Positions 38,610 to 47,989 of a DNA stretch of 64,000 nt are shown here, in pieces. How positions within the stretch are numbered: the stretch's first letter is position 1; every line of letters begins with the position of its first letter. The notes below the pieces were generated by a model that saw nothing but the letters and a program-made list of their open reading frames with translations, had not been told where the DNA came from and made no database searches. The position numbers were made by a program, and so were the translations under genes. This DNA is from Amycolatopsis anabasis (GTDB lineage Bacteria > Actinomycetota > Actinomycetes > Mycobacteriales > Pseudonocardiaceae), in NCBI RefSeq assembly GCF_009765355.1, contig NZ_VTHK01000004.1:62001-126000 (forward strand). Reading direction: 5' to 3'.

Positions 38610-39905
38610 TCAGGCGAGTGCCTGGGTGGGTGGGAGGCGTGCGGCGCGCATCGCGGGGTAGGCGCCCGCGACCGCACCGACCAGGGCCGCGACGCCGACC
38701 CCGCCGAACAGCGCGCCGATCGGCAGGATCGCGGGCCAGCCCTGGCTGAGCGCGTACCCCGCGGTCACCGCCGTGCCGATGAGCACGCCGAACAGCCCGC
38801 CGAGCCCGGCCAGCAGCACGGATTCGGCGAGGAACTGCCCGCGCACCTGGCGGCGGGTCGCCCCGAGCGCCCGGCGCAGGCCGATCTCGCGGCGGCGCTC
38901 GAGCACGGAGATCACCATCGTGTTCGCCACCCCGACCCCGCCGACGAGCAGCGCGACGCCGCCGAGGCCGAGGAACAGCGCGGAGAAGGAGTCGTCGGTG
39001 ATCCGCTGCGCCTCCAGCGCGTCCGAGGGCCGGGACACGTCGACCTCGTTCGGCGCCTGCGGGTTCAGCGTGTGCGCGAGCACCCCGCGCACACTGTCCA
39101 CTTCGGACTCCTCGGCCCGGACGTACACCGTGGCCGGATGCCCGCCGAAGCCGAGGTACGCCTTCGCCGCTTCCCAGCCGACCAGCACCGAACGTTCGAT
39201 CTCCGGCGCCAGCGGCATCGGATCGAGCAACCCGAGGACGGTGAACCAGCGGTCGCCGATCCACACCTGCGGCGGTTTCGCCGGGTCGAGGTGGTCGATC
39301 CCGAGGCGGCTCGCGGCGACCGAGCCGAGCACCACGGCCGGGAAGTTCTGCTTGGCCGCGTCCAGGAACTGCCCCGCGTGCAAGCGCCCGCCGAGCACGT
39401 CCAGCAGGTCCGGGGTCGCCGCGAACACGCCCAGCCCGGACGTGTCGTCCTCCGGGATCTTGTCGGTGCGCCGCACGTGCGCCCCGGTGTGCCCGATCCC
39501 GGTGCTCGCGGTGACCGGCCCGATCCGCCGGGCCATCGGCACCGCGCTCGGCGGCAGTTCGGCGTCCCCGCCCAGCAGGGTCTTGCCCGGTTCGGCGCGG
39601 AGCAGGTTCGTGCCGAGCGCGGCGAGTTCGTCGTGCAGGGCCTGGGCGCTGGACGCGGGGATGGCCAGCACGGCGACCATCGCGGCGATGCCGATGGCGA
39701 TGCCGAGCGCGGACAGCACCGCGCGCAACGGCCGGGTCCGCATCCCGTGCGCGCCGAGCGCGAACACGTCCCGCGGCCCGAGGCGGGCCGGTTTGGGAAT
39801 CGGCGGGCACGTCACGCGGTGCTGATCGGCCTCGCTCCGCTCGGCGTGCAAGGCGCTCGCTACTTCCGCCGCGTTCTCGGCTGGCGGTTGGTACGGTCTG
39901 CTCAC
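38610..39905 (-). CDS. MacB/FtsX-type ABC permease
   Basis: 431 residues if started at the GTG at 39905, which overlaps the ATPase stop (GTGA). The first 30-40 residues include the repeat-encoded HAERSEAD, so the GTG at 39815 (VTCPPIPKP) is a serious alternative start. One helix ([23 protein letters not shown]), a long extracytoplasmic MacB-like domain and three C-terminal helices follow. [24 protein letters not shown] is the FtsX-fold cytoplasmic signature. It works with the ATPase and adaptor upstream as a three-part export or mechanotransmission system. Confidence 0.88.
   Translation of the reverse strand: MSRPYQPPAENAAEVASALHAERSEADQHRVTCPPIPKPARLGPRDVFALGAHGMRTRPLRAVLSALGIAIGIAAMVAVLAIPASSAQALHDELAALGTNLLRAEPGKTLLGGDAELPPSAVPMARRIGPVTASTGIGHTGAHVRRTDKIPEDDTSGLGVFAATPDLLDVLGGRLHAGQFLDAAKQNFPAVVLGSVAASRLGIDHLDPAKPPQVWIGDRWFTVLGLLDPMPLAPEIERSVLVGWEAAKAYLGFGGHPATVYVRAEESEVDSVRGVLAHTLNPQAPNEVDVSRPSDALEAQRITDDSFSALFLGLGGVALLVGGVGVANTMVISVLERRREIGLRRALGATRRQVRGQFLAESVLLAGLGGLFGVLIGTAVTAGYALSQGWPAILPIGALFGGVGVAALVGAVAGAYPAMRAARLPPTQALA
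39825..39849. repeat. HAERSEAD-coding repeat, copy 1
   Basis: A 25-bp sequence beginning ATCGGCCTCGCTCCGCTC, 23 of 25 identical to 40589-40613. On the minus strand both copies read HAERSEAD in the frame of the following gene. Copy 1 lies inside the apparent 5' end of the permease gene. Confidence 0.7.
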
Positions 39906-40669
39906 GCCGCGACCCCCGTGTCCTGCCGGAGCCTGCCGTCGAGCATCTCGATCCGGCGCGGCGCGGAGGCCGCGATGTCCCGGTCGTGGGTGATGATCAC
40001 GACCGTGGTGCCGTCCGCGCTCAGTTCGCCGAGCAGGCCCAGCACCGAGGCGCCGTTCTCGGTGTCCAGGTTCCCGGTCGGCTCGTCGGCGAGCAGGATC
40101 GACGGCCGGTTCACCACCGCCCGCGCGATGGCCACCCGCTGGCGCTCCCCGCCGGACAGCTCCCCGGGCAGGTGCCCGGCCCGGTGGCCGAGGCCGACCC
40201 GCTCCAGCGCGGCGAACGCCAGGGTCCGGCGCCGCCGGCGCGGCACGCCCGCGTAGAGCAGCCCGGTCTCCACGTTGCCCGCCGCGCTCACCCCGGCGTC
40301 CAGGTAGAACTGCTGGAAGACGAACCCGATCCAGCGCGACCGCAGCGCGGACAGCGCCCGGTCGGACAGCTTCGCCACGTCGTGCCCGCGCAGTTCGATC
40401 CGGCCCCCGGTCGGCCGGTCGAGCGTGCCCATCAGCTGCAGCAGCGTCGACTTGCCGGAACCCGAGGGCCCGACGATCGCGAGCATCTCACCGTCCGCAA
40501 TGGACAGTGAGACCTCGCGCAACGCGTGCACGCCACCGGGATAGGACCGGCTCGCCTGGTGCACGGCGACCACCGGGATCTGTGTTGAATCGGCCTCGCT
40601 TCGCTCCGCGTGCGGTTCGCTCGGCGGGCAATTAGCGTTGTGCGAGCGTTGTGCTGCCGCCTCACTCAA
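39902..40669 (-). CDS. MacB/LolD-type ABC ATPase
   Basis: 255 residues from the TTG at 40669, which overlaps the adaptor stop (TTGA). Walker A is [13 protein letters not shown], the Q-loop FVFQQFYL, the signature [14 protein letters not shown] and Walker [13 protein letters not shown], then the H-loop ITHD. The first ~30 residues contain the repeat-encoded HAERSEAD and have no family match; the GTG at 40573 is a possible true start. It powers the permease downstream. Confidence 0.9.
   Translation of the reverse strand: MSEAAAQRSHNANCPPSEPHAERSEADSTQIPVVAVHQASRSYPGGVHALREVSLSIADGEMLAIVGPSGSGKSTLLQLMGTLDRPTGGRIELRGHDVAKLSDRALSALRSRWIGFVFQQFYLDAGVSAAGNVETGLLYAGVPRRRRRTLAFAALERVGLGHRAGHLPGELSGGERQRVAIARAVVNRPSILLADEPTGNLDTENGASVLGLLGELSADGTTVVIITHDRDIAASAPRRIEMLDGRLRQDTGVAA
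40589..40613. repeat. HAERSEAD-coding repeat, copy 2
   Basis: 25 bp beginning ATCGGCCTCGCTTCGCTC, differing from copy 1 at two positions. It places HAERSEAD at residues 20-27 of the ATPase, exactly the same residue numbers as in the permease. Confidence 0.7.
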
Positions 40670-41760
40670 GACGTCGTCACCACCCGCATGCCTTCGCGCA
40701 GCCCGTCGCCGCTGACCTCGACCTGGCCGTTCGCGAACAACCCGGTCTTGACCGGCAGCAGCCGGCGCTGCCCGCCGTCGGCCACCTCGACCGCGTAGCC
40801 GCCCTCGGCCAGCGCCAGCAGCGCGCCGACCGGCACGGCGAGCACACCTTCCCGCTCGCCCTTGGGAAACTTGACGTCCACCGGCGCCGAATCGAGCGAA
40901 CCGGCGGTCCGCGGATCGTCCAGGGTGATGGTCACCTTGACCTTCGGCTTCTCCTCGCCGCCGCCACCTTTGGCGTCGTCCCCGCCGGACTGGGCGTCCG
41001 TGCCCACCGAGCTGATCGTGCCGGTACCCGAGTTCCCGCCGGTGACCTCGAGGTCGACCTTCGCGCCCTGCTGGGCCAGATCCCGTTTGGTCGCTTCGAG
41101 TTCGACGGTCACCGCCTTGGCCGTACCGGTCGCCTTCAGCACGTCCCCGGTGGCCTGCGCGCCGAGCCGGGCGGTGGTCTCGGAGATCCGGATCGGTCCC
41201 GGCTCGACCACGACATCGCCCTGGGCGAGCGTGCCGGTTTCCGGCAGCTTCAAGGCTTTCTGCCACTTCTTCAGCGCGGTCGCGGTGGCCGCGGTGAACT
41301 TCTCGTCCGGTTTGCCGAACCCGGTGAACCCGAGCGCCTTCAGGTTCTCCTCGAGCACCTTGACGTCCGGCCCGTCCGGCGCGCCCTCGGCCAGGTCCCG
41401 GAAGAACGGCAGCTTCCCGTAGAACAGCGGCACCGGCCTGGCGTCCACGCCGAACACGGTACCGCCGCGTTCGATGGTCGCGCCCTGCTCCGGCAGCCAG
41501 GTCACGGTGCCCGGTTTGCGCCCGCCGACCGCGTGTTCCACGCCGTAGCCGAGGGTGCCCGAGGCGGTTTCGGCATCGGTGAGATCGGTCCTGGTCACCG
41601 GCGCGGTCTCGACCTTCGGCGGGGGCGGTGCGCCGCTGGCCGAACCGGGCGAGGTCCGGGTCAGCACGACCACGGTCGTGACGCCGAGCAGGACGATCGT
41701 GACCGCGGCGGCCACGAACCACTTGGTGCGGCGGCCGCGGCGGCCGTGTGTTTCGCTCAT
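40666..41760 (-). CDS. Membrane-anchored adaptor (HlyD-like with peptidoglycan-binding insert)
   Basis: 364 residues. One N-terminal helix ([20 protein letters not shown], about residues 14-33) anchors it. A barrel-sandwich start ([23 protein letters not shown]) is interrupted by a PG_binding_1-like segment ([44 protein letters not shown]), then the lipoyl and beta-barrel parts resume. This is the actinobacterial adaptor type that goes with MacB-like ABC systems. The ATG overlaps the lipoprotein stop (ATGA). Confidence 0.87.
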   Translation of the reverse strand: MSETHGRRGRRTKWFVAAAVTIVLLGVTTVVVLTRTSPGSASGAPPPPKVETAPVTRTDLTDAETASGTLGYGVEHAVGGRKPGTVTWLPEQGATIERGGTVFGVDARPVPLFYGKLPFFRDLAEGAPDGPDVKVLEENLKALGFTGFGKPDEKFTAATATALKKWQKALKLPETGTLAQGDVVVEPGPIRISETTARLGAQATGDVLKATGTAKAVTVELEATKRDLAQQGAKVDLEVTGGNSGTGTISSVGTDAQSGGDDAKGGGGEEKPKVKVTITLDDPRTAGSLDSAPVDVKFPKGEREGVLAVPVGALLALAEGGYAVEVADGGQRRLLPVKTGLFANGQVEVSGDGLREGMRVVTTS

Positions 41761-42293
41761 TTGCGCGAAGCCGACACGCCCATGCCGCATTCCTTCATCG
41801 CGGCGTCCATCTTGGACTTGTCGGCGCCCTCCGGGATCTTGATGGTCCGGCCCGCGCCGTTCGGATCGGGATCGGGCATGTCGACCCCGTGGTCCCGCAT
41901 GCACTTCGCCCGCGCGCGGGCCTCGTCGAGTTCCTTGCCCTCGAGCTTCCTCGGCTCGCCGCCGTTCGGCAGCAGCGTCTTGCAGGCGTTGTGCGCCTCG
42001 TCCATCTTGGCCTTGTCCACGTCGGCGCCGAGCGCCTTCATCCGGACGCCCCCGTTCTCGCCGGGTTCGGGGTCCGGCATGTCGACCCCGTGCTCGCGCA
42101 TGCACTTGGCGAACGCGCGCATCTTGTCCTCGTCGGTCCCGCCGCCGTCGGTCTTCGCCTCGTTCGCCTGGCCGTCCGGTTTCGCCCCGGACGACACCGA
42201 GGCGACCTTGTTGCCGCCGTCGTCGCCCCCGCAGCCCGCGGTGAGCAGGGCGAGGGCCCCGGCGGCCGCCGCGATCCCGATTCGCACCTTCAT
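41757..42293 (-). CDS. Lipoprotein with duplicated [12 protein letters not shown] module
   Basis: 178 residues. Lipobox LTAGC with the lipidated Cys21 after a short hydrophobic signal. The mature part is two copies of one module. Copy 1 has C64-M-R-E-H68-G-V-D-M72-P-D-P and a second Cys at 104; copy 2 has C131-M-R-D-H135-G-V-D-M139-P-D-P and Cys169. The Cys/Met/His pattern could bind a metal or form a disulfide in each module; no function is known to me. It is the first gene of the export operon, so it may be a substrate-binding or sensor subunit. Confidence 0.82.
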   Translation of the reverse strand: MKVRIGIAAAAGALALLTAGCGGDDGGNKVASVSSGAKPDGQANEAKTDGGGTDEDKMRAFAKCMREHGVDMPDPEPGENGGVRMKALGADVDKAKMDEAHNACKTLLPNGGEPRKLEGKELDEARARAKCMRDHGVDMPDPDPNGAGRTIKIPEGADKSKMDAAMKECGMGVSASRK

Positions 42294-42390
42294 CGTTCCT
42301 CCCTGACTGTGTGGTCCGGGCGGATCCGGCCCCCGACGAACCAGACCCGCCTTGCCGCGGAGTTCTACGGAACCGCTGGTCTGGGGCCGT

Positions 42391-42417
42391 TAAGCGAACT
42401 CGCTTATCTCCCGCTTA
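42391..42417. promoter_or_regulatory. Probable response-regulator site between the lipoprotein and regulator genes
   Basis: CGCTTA at 42401-42406 and 42412-42417 form a direct repeat with 11-bp period, the arrangement bound by OmpR-type regulators. TAAGCG at 42391-42396 mirrors the first copy. It lies about 47 bp before the regulator start and 98 bp from the lipoprotein start. Confidence 0.6.
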
Positions 42418-42463
42418 CGTGGGCGTGGCCGACACTGGGACGGACATCATCGGGAGGCGGGCT

Positions 42464-43123
42464 GTGCGAGTGCTGGTCGTCGAGGACGAACGACTGCTGG
42501 CCGACACGTGCGCGGACGGGTTGCGGCGGCTGTCCATGGCGGTCGACGTCTGCTACGACGGCGGCGAGGCGCTGGAACGGGTCGGGGTGCACGACTACGA
42601 CGTGGTCGTGCTGGACCGCGACCTGCCGGTGGTGCACGGCGACGAGGTGTGCGGCGCGATCCTGCGCGCCGGGGGCGAAGCCCGGGTGCTGATGCTCACC
42701 GCGGCCGCCGAGGTCGGCGACCGGGTCGCCGGGCTGGGGCTGGGCGCCGACGACTACCTGACCAAACCGTTCGCGTTCGCCGAACTGGTCGCCCGTGTGC
42801 AGGCGCTCGCGCGGCGGGTCCGGCCCGCGCTGCCGCCGGTGCTCCGGCGGGCCGGGGTGGTGCTCGACCTGCCCCGGCACCAGGCCTCCCGGGAGGGCCG
42901 GTTCCTCCCGCTGTCGCCGAAGGAGTTCGCCGTGCTGGAGGTGCTCATGCGGGCCGAGGGCGCGGTGGTCAGCGCCGAGGACCTGCTGGAGAAGGCGTGG
43001 GACGAGCACGCCGACCCGTTCACCAACGCGGTCCGGGTGGCGGTGATGACCCTGCGCCGCAAACTCGGCGAGCCGCAGCTCATCGAGACCGTGCCCGGCG
43101 CGGGTTACCGGTTCGCGTCGTGA
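42464..43123 (+). CDS. OmpR/PhoB-type response regulator
   Basis: 219 residues. Receiver domain with phosphoacceptor Asp51 (VVVLDRDLP), acidic pair E7/D8 and the conserved Lys in YLTKPF near residue 100. The winged-helix domain starts near 127 and contains LSPKEFAVLEVLMRAEGAVVSAEDLLEKAWDEHADPFTNAVRV, ending IETVPGAGYRF. The GTG start at 42464 follows GGGAGG. It is coupled to the kinase (GTGA overlap) and diverges from the MacAB-like operon, which it probably activates. Confidence 0.93.
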   Translation: MRVLVVEDERLLADTCADGLRRLSMAVDVCYDGGEALERVGVHDYDVVVLDRDLPVVHGDEVCGAILRAGGEARVLMLTAAAEVGDRVAGLGLGADDYLTKPFAFAELVARVQALARRVRPALPPVLRRAGVVLDLPRHQASREGRFLPLSPKEFAVLEVLMRAEGAVVSAEDLLEKAWDEHADPFTNAVRVAVMTLRRKLGEPQLIETVPGAGYRFAS

Positions 43124-44295
43124 CCAGGATGCGGCCGTCGGTGCGGGTCAAGCTGACGGCGCTGTACGGCGGGCTGTTCCTGCTCGCCGGGATCGCCCTG
43201 GTGGTGGTCAACTACCTGCTGGTCAGCGGTTCGCTGCCCGCGCCGGGCCGGTTCGCCGCGGCCGCCGTGGCGCGGCAGGGGGTGGTCACGCAGCAGAACG
43301 TGCCGTTCTGGCGGCCGGCCGGCCCGCCGGGCAACCCCGCGCAGACCATGCAGCTGGTCTCCACCTCGCTCGACGACTACCGCGAGTCCACGCTGTCCAC
43401 GCTGCTCATGCAGTCGGCGATCGCGCTGGTCATCGCCGCCGCGCTGGCCGTGCTGCTCGGCTGGGTGGCGGCGGGCCGGACGCTGCGGCCGCTGCACGCC
43501 ATCACCTCGACCGCGCGCAAGCTGGAAGCCGAGAACATGCACCGGCGGATCAAACTGGACGGGCCGGACGACGAGCTGAAGGAACTCGCGGACACCTTCG
43601 ACGGGATGCTCGACCGGCTCGCCGAATCGTTCGACAGCCAGAAGCGGTTCGTCGCCAACGCCTCGCACGAACTGCGCACGCCGCTGGCCGTGCAGCGCAC
43701 GCTGATCGAGGTGGCCATGGCCGATCCGGACGTCCGGCCCGAGGTGCGCAAACTGGGCGAGCAGCTGTTGCACACCAACGAGCGCAGCGAGCGGATGATC
43801 GAGGGGCTGCTGGTGCTCGCCCGCAGCGACCGCGGGCTGACCAGCAGGGTTCCGGTGCGGCTGGACGAAGTCGTGGCGTCCGTGCTGCGCGCGTCGGCCG
43901 ATCTGGCCGCCGAACACGAGATCACTTTCGAGACCGAGCTGCAGCCGCGAACCGTCGCCGGGGATCCGGTGCTGCTCGAGCGGCTGGTCACCAACCTCGT
44001 GCAGAACGCGATCCACTACAACGAACCGGGCGGGCGGGTGTACGTGCGCGTCGGCCCGAATCCGGCGCTGGTGGTGCGCAACACCGGGCCGCGGGTGCGG
44101 TCCGACGCGGTGCCCGCGCTGTTCGAACCCTTCCGGCGGCTGGAACGCGACCGCACCTCGAACGGCGCGAAGGGCGCCGGGCTGGGGCTGTCCATCGTCC
44201 GCTCGGTCGCGCAGGCGCACGACGGTGCGGTGTACGCTCAGCCCGGCGAATCCGGGGGCCTGGTGATCGGCGTGTGGCTCCCGGTCACCCAGTAG
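43120..44295 (+). CDS. Sensor histidine kinase
   Basis: 391 residues. Two helices (about 13-34 and 97-116) flank a short extracytoplasmic sensor of about 60 residues, followed by HAMP, HisKA with phosphorylated His183 (FVANASHELRTPLA) and an HATPase domain. N box VTNLVQNAIHYNEPGG, G boxes near GAKGAGLGLSIVRSVAQAHDG. The small sensor is typical of intramembrane or envelope-stress kinases that drive ABC exporters. The GTG overlaps the regulator's stop. Confidence 0.92.
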   Translation: MTRMRPSVRVKLTALYGGLFLLAGIALVVVNYLLVSGSLPAPGRFAAAAVARQGVVTQQNVPFWRPAGPPGNPAQTMQLVSTSLDDYRESTLSTLLMQSAIALVIAAALAVLLGWVAAGRTLRPLHAITSTARKLEAENMHRRIKLDGPDDELKELADTFDGMLDRLAESFDSQKRFVANASHELRTPLAVQRTLIEVAMADPDVRPEVRKLGEQLLHTNERSERMIEGLLVLARSDRGLTSRVPVRLDEVVASVLRASADLAAEHEITFETELQPRTVAGDPVLLERLVTNLVQNAIHYNEPGGRVYVRVGPNPALVVRNTGPRVRSDAVPALFEPFRRLERDRTSNGAKGAGLGLSIVRSVAQAHDGAVYAQPGESGGLVIGVWLPVTQ

Positions 44296-44456
44296 TGCCC
44301 GACGTGCGGGTTCCCGGCGCGTCCCGCACGGATCGCGCCCGAACTTCCACCAAGATCAAGATTGGATGGGACGGAACTCGGCGCGCCTCACACGTCAAGG
44401 CGACGCGCCGTTCTACTGTGAACACCCACAATGGTGAAGTCTCAGGGGAGGCGGGC

Positions 44457-45338
44457 ATGCGAGCGCTGCGGGTAGTCGGGCTGCACGAGGACGGAAAGTC
44501 CATCGTGTGCGAAGACCCGGCGCGCCGTGAGCGGTTTCTGCTGCCGGCCGATGAGAGACTACGCGCGGCCGCTCGCGGCGATATCACCCGGCTCGGCCAG
44601 ATCGAAATCGAGTTGGAGAGCCACATGCGTCCACGCGAGATCCAGGCCCGGATCCGGGCCGGCGAGTCCGTCGAGCAGGTTGCGAACAGCGCGGGGGTGC
44701 CGGTCCAGCGGGTGGAGCGCTTCGCGTACCCGGTGCTGCTGGAGCGTTCCCGCACCGCCGAACTGGCCCAGGCCGCGCATCCGGTGCGCGAGGACGGGCC
44801 GGACGTCCGCACGCTCGGCGAGGTGGTCGCGTACGCGTTCGGCGTGCGCGGGCAGGACTACACGCAGGCGACCTGGGATTCCTGGCGCGGCGAGGACGGC
44901 AAATGGGTCGTCGGGCTGCTCTGGAAGGCCGGGCGGTCGGACAACCGGGCGCACTGGTCGTTCTCCCCGGGTGCGCACGGCGGCACGGTGACCGCGCTGG
45001 ACGAGCACGCCGAGGAACTGCTCGACCCGAACTCGCACCGCGCCCCGCGCACCCTGCGCGCGGTGGCCGAACGCGCGGAGGCCGACCCGAACCAGCCAAC
45101 GCTGGACTCCGCGGTCACCGAGGACGGCGGCCGGGTCATCGAGGCCCCGATCCCGCCGGAGCCGAGCGAGGACGACACCACCGAGATCCCCCGGGTGCCC
45201 GCGGAAACCCCGGCCGAACCGGAACCCGCCGCCCAGGCGACGCCCAAACCCGCGCCCCCCGCCAAGGGCAAGAAGAACCACCCGATCGTCCCCTCCTGGG
45301 AGGACGTGCTCCTCGGCGTCCGCTCCCAGCGCGGCTAG
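44457..45338 (+). CDS. sepH: Septation protein SepH
   Basis: 293 residues. The N-terminal DUF3071 domain (RALRVVGLHEDGKSIVCEDP...EIELESHMRPREIQARIRAG) includes an HTH-like stretch, SVEQVANSAGVPVQRVERFAYPVL. A conserved WDSWRGEDGKWVVGLLWKAGR follows, then a disordered acidic/proline-rich tail. SepH binds FtsZ and promotes assembly of the division ring in actinobacteria. The ATG at 44457 follows GGGGAGG. The gene ends in a CTAG shared with the opposite MmcQ-like gene. Confidence 0.93.
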   Translation: MRALRVVGLHEDGKSIVCEDPARRERFLLPADERLRAAARGDITRLGQIEIELESHMRPREIQARIRAGESVEQVANSAGVPVQRVERFAYPVLLERSRTAELAQAAHPVREDGPDVRTLGEVVAYAFGVRGQDYTQATWDSWRGEDGKWVVGLLWKAGRSDNRAHWSFSPGAHGGTVTALDEHAEELLDPNSHRAPRTLRAVAERAEADPNQPTLDSAVTEDGGRVIEAPIPPEPSEDDTTEIPRVPAETPAEPEPAAQATPKPAPPAKGKKNHPIVPSWEDVLLGVRSQRG

Positions 45339-45697
45339 CCGTCCAGCTCGGCGACCAGGCGTTTCGGCGCGATCAGCCGGTAGGCGTCGGTCACCAGCTC
45401 GCCGATCTCGGTCCAGTCGAGCGGGGACACGTCCAGCCAGACGCCGAGCCACCCGCGGTGGCCGACGTACGGCGGCCGGAAGTACTTCTCGGGCGCCTCG
45501 GCGACCAGCGCCTCCTGCGTGCCCGGCGCGGCCGCGCACCAGAAGGCCAGCCGGTCGTCGTGGTGGTGGTCGGCGAAGGTGACGAAGACCTTCTTGTCCC
45601 GCACGAACCAGGCCGGCTCGCCGTGGCTCAGGCGCTCGGTCGTCTCGGGCAGGGCGAGGCACAGCCGCCGCAGGTTCGCCAGGGGATCATCGTCCAT
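45335..45697 (-). CDS. MmcQ/YjbR-family protein
   Basis: 120 residues, a complete CyaY-like YjbR fold. The family pattern LRRLCLALPETTERLSHGEPAWFVRDKKVFV at the N-terminus, RPPYVGHRGWLGVWLD in the middle and IGELVTDAYRLIAPKRLV at the end are clear. These small proteins probably bind DNA or a ligand, but no function is established. It overlaps sepH by 4 bp tail to tail. Confidence 0.88.
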   Translation of the reverse strand: MDDDPLANLRRLCLALPETTERLSHGEPAWFVRDKKVFVTFADHHHDDRLAFWCAAAPGTQEALVAEAPEKYFRPPYVGHRGWLGVWLDVSPLDWTEIGELVTDAYRLIAPKRLVAELDG

Positions 45698-45774
45698 CCG
45701 GACATTGTGCCGGGATTTCCCACCACCGAGCGTCGTCGCGCCGATACCCTGTCACGCGGGGAAAGGGGGCGATC

Positions 45775-46149
45775 ATGGACGGTTACCAGCTGCAGATCGA
45801 CGAGCTGGGCAAACTGATCACCGATCTGGAAACGGCCGCCGACCGGATGACCGACGCGAACAAGCGCCTCGGCGGCAGCCGGTTCTTCGGCGAACTGGGC
45901 AACGACCGGCTGGGCGAAGCGGGCGGCGAGTTCGAGGACGCCTGGGAATACGGCATCGAACAACTCGGCGACTCGGCCGAGGACGTCACCGAACGCCTGA
46001 AGCAGGCCAAGGGCAAGTACCAAGAACTGGAAGCCGAGTACGGCGACCTGTTCCAGGGCGAACGGTTCGCCAACACGGGCGAACCGGATGGCAAGGTCGG
46101 CGGCGGTGTGACCGGCGGCATTCAGGACATCCTTGGGGGCAGCCGGTGA
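45775..46149 (+). CDS. WXG100/EspC-like small helical protein, type VII secretion cargo candidate
   Basis: 124 residues. The N-terminal 100 residues are a helical hairpin with a heptad-rich pattern (YQLQIDELGKLITDLETAADRM, DVTERLKQAKGKYQELEAEY). There is no WxG; the turn may be around FGELGNDRLGEAGGEFEDAW. ESX proteins of the EspC type have this size and shape. The ATG at 45775 starts a six-gene operon in which nearly every start overlaps the preceding stop. Confidence 0.72.
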   Translation: MDGYQLQIDELGKLITDLETAADRMTDANKRLGGSRFFGELGNDRLGEAGGEFEDAWEYGIEQLGDSAEDVTERLKQAKGKYQELEAEYGDLFQGERFANTGEPDGKVGGGVTGGIQDILGGSR

Positions 46150-47351
46150 CCGCGCTGGAGCTCGACCACGACTTCCGCGCGCTGGGCTTCGACCCCGCGC
46201 CCGGCGAACTGGGCAAGGTCCAGGAGATGGCCGACAAGTACCGCACGGTCGGCCGGGACCTCGCCGAAGCGAAGCAGGCCATCGGGGACATCGTCCAGAA
46301 GAAGGGCGTGTGGCAGGGCGAGGCCAGCGAAGCCTTCGCCCGGCGCGTCGGCGACCTGCCCGACTACCTGGATCACGCCACGAACTCGATGACGCAGGCC
46401 GCGGCCGCACTGGACAAATGGCAGGCCGATCTCGACCAGATGCAGCGCTTCGCCCGCGAGCTCGAAACCAAGGCCCGCGAAGCCGCCGAAGCGGCACGGC
46501 AGGCGCAGCAGAATCCGGATTTCGCCCTGGCGAACCAGACCTTCACCGACCAGCGGTCGCTGAACCTGGCCCAGAACCTGCTCACCCACGCGAGCGAACG
46601 GCTGCAACAAGCCATCGACGCCTGCACCGCCCTCCAGGAAGCCGCGAAACGCCTGCACGAACAGCACACGCACCTCGCGGAAGAGGTCGCCGGTCTCCTC
46701 GACAAAGCCCGCGAACTCGCCCCGGAAGAACCCGGCGCCCTCGAGGAGATGGTCAACGCGGTCACCGACATGGTGATCGGTGTCGCCAACGAACTCGCCG
46801 ACATCACCGAAGCCGTCTGGGACTTCGTCCAGGACAACGCGAACGCCATCGCCAAGATGTCCGACGTCCTGGGCGATATCGGCAACTTCTTCGGAGTTCT
46901 CGGCGACGCCCTGCCCGACCCCGCGGGAACGGTGTGCGGCGCGGTCTCCACGGTCTGCGGCCTCGGCGCGCTGACCGGTCACCTGGCGGCGAAGACGGCC
47001 GGCGCCGACGTGGCCACGGAAACCCTCGTCTACGACGGGATCGGCGCGGTCGCAGGCGTGGTGGGCATGATCCCGGGCATGCCCGAGGAAGGCATGAAGG
47101 TCATCGGGTTCACGATCTTCGCCAGCCAGGTCGAACTGGAACAAGCCGGAAACGTATACAAGGTCCCCTTCGAAGGGCCGATCGGTGACCTCAAGAACTA
47201 CTGGCGACCCAACGGCGCCTGGCTGGGTGCCGTGGTGAACCCGGCCGCCGGTGGGGCGATCGCGTTCTGGAACGCCTTCGAACAAGGCCACCAGGAAGAC
47301 GTTGAGCCTGAACGCCAGGAGAAACGCGCTCGAGACAAGGCATGGACGTAG
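46146..47351 (+). CDS. WXG100-domain protein with long C-terminal region
   Basis: 401 residues. An N-terminal WXG100-like hairpin contains W-x-G (KKGVWQGEASEAFARRV) near residues 55-61. Two further long helices follow (about 80-200, Ala/Glu/Gln-rich). A C-terminal part has hydrophobic GAVSTVCGLGALTGHLAAK and GIGAVAGVVGMIPGMPEEGMKVIGF segments. Proteins of this layout are exported LXG/PPE-like substrates; no toxin domain is recognisable at the end. GTG overlaps the previous TGA (GTGA). Confidence 0.75.
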   Translation: MTALELDHDFRALGFDPAPGELGKVQEMADKYRTVGRDLAEAKQAIGDIVQKKGVWQGEASEAFARRVGDLPDYLDHATNSMTQAAAALDKWQADLDQMQRFARELETKAREAAEAARQAQQNPDFALANQTFTDQRSLNLAQNLLTHASERLQQAIDACTALQEAAKRLHEQHTHLAEEVAGLLDKARELAPEEPGALEEMVNAVTDMVIGVANELADITEAVWDFVQDNANAIAKMSDVLGDIGNFFGVLGDALPDPAGTVCGAVSTVCGLGALTGHLAAKTAGADVATETLVYDGIGAVAGVVGMIPGMPEEGMKVIGFTIFASQVELEQAGNVYKVPFEGPIGDLKNYWRPNGAWLGAVVNPAAGGAIAFWNAFEQGHQEDVEPERQEKRARDKAWT

Positions 47352-47989
47352 CCGCTATGACCACGGTTGACCCACCCCGAATTCTCCTCGATGTCCCACC
47401 AGGATTCACCGGCCTGCCGCTTTCCGCAGATGGCCAGGACAACGCCCGACGGGTCGCCGATTTCGCCGAGAAAGCCGCACGCGAAACCGGACAGAAACCC
47501 GGACCGGTCGGTGAATTCCTCGCCGGAATGGTCAACGGCATGCTCGCGAACAACGTACGACTGTTCGGCAAGTTCGCGGTCGGTGACGAGGAACCGGTCC
47601 TCGCGACCCTGTCTATGGCGATCGCCCCGCTCTCCGGGGACCTCGCGGTGCTCGACGGGCGACGCGACGCCCTGGTCGAGTCGCTCCTGCGGCTCTACCG
47701 GGAACAGCACCCGCGGTCTGATGTGAAGATCGTGCGACTGCCCATCGGGCCCGCGGTCGCGGCCGTGGTGGCGGGTGAATATCGCCTGCCCGGCGAGGTC
47801 ACCGGTCAGCTGAGCGAGTCCGTCCGGCCGGTGTTCCGCACCGAATTCCAGATTCCGACTCCGGATGGAACGCAGGTGATCCTGTTGAGCGTCAGCGCGG
47901 ATTCCGGCGACGGCTGGCCACTGATCGCGGAACGATCGGTCACCATCGCGCGAAGCGTCCGCGTCGAGCAGGGTGCCCGAGCAACATGA
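47342..47989 (+). CDS. Uncharacterised soluble protein of the type VII-like cluster
   Basis: 215 residues from the ATG at 47342, which is inside the last codons of the previous gene; the ATG at 47357 is an alternative. No signal peptide or membrane helix. LPIGPAVAAVVAGEYRLPGE and TEFQIPTPDGTQVILLSVSADSG look like strands of a mixed alpha/beta fold. I do not recognise the family. Position suggests a chaperone or accessory factor for the two helical proteins before it. Codon use is looser than average. Confidence 0.72.
   Translation: MDVAAMTTVDPPRILLDVPPGFTGLPLSADGQDNARRVADFAEKAARETGQKPGPVGEFLAGMVNGMLANNVRLFGKFAVGDEEPVLATLSMAIAPLSGDLAVLDGRRDALVESLLRLYREQHPRSDVKIVRLPIGPAVAAVVAGEYRLPGEVTGQLSESVRPVFRTEFQIPTPDGTQVILLSVSADSGDGWPLIAERSVTIARSVRVEQGARAT

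Noticed and set aside
36987-40256. Plus-strand open frame of 1089 residues
   Set aside because: It runs antisense to the amidohydrolase and ABC genes, is rich in Arg/Gly/Asp repeats and matches no family; open antisense frames are expected at this GC content.
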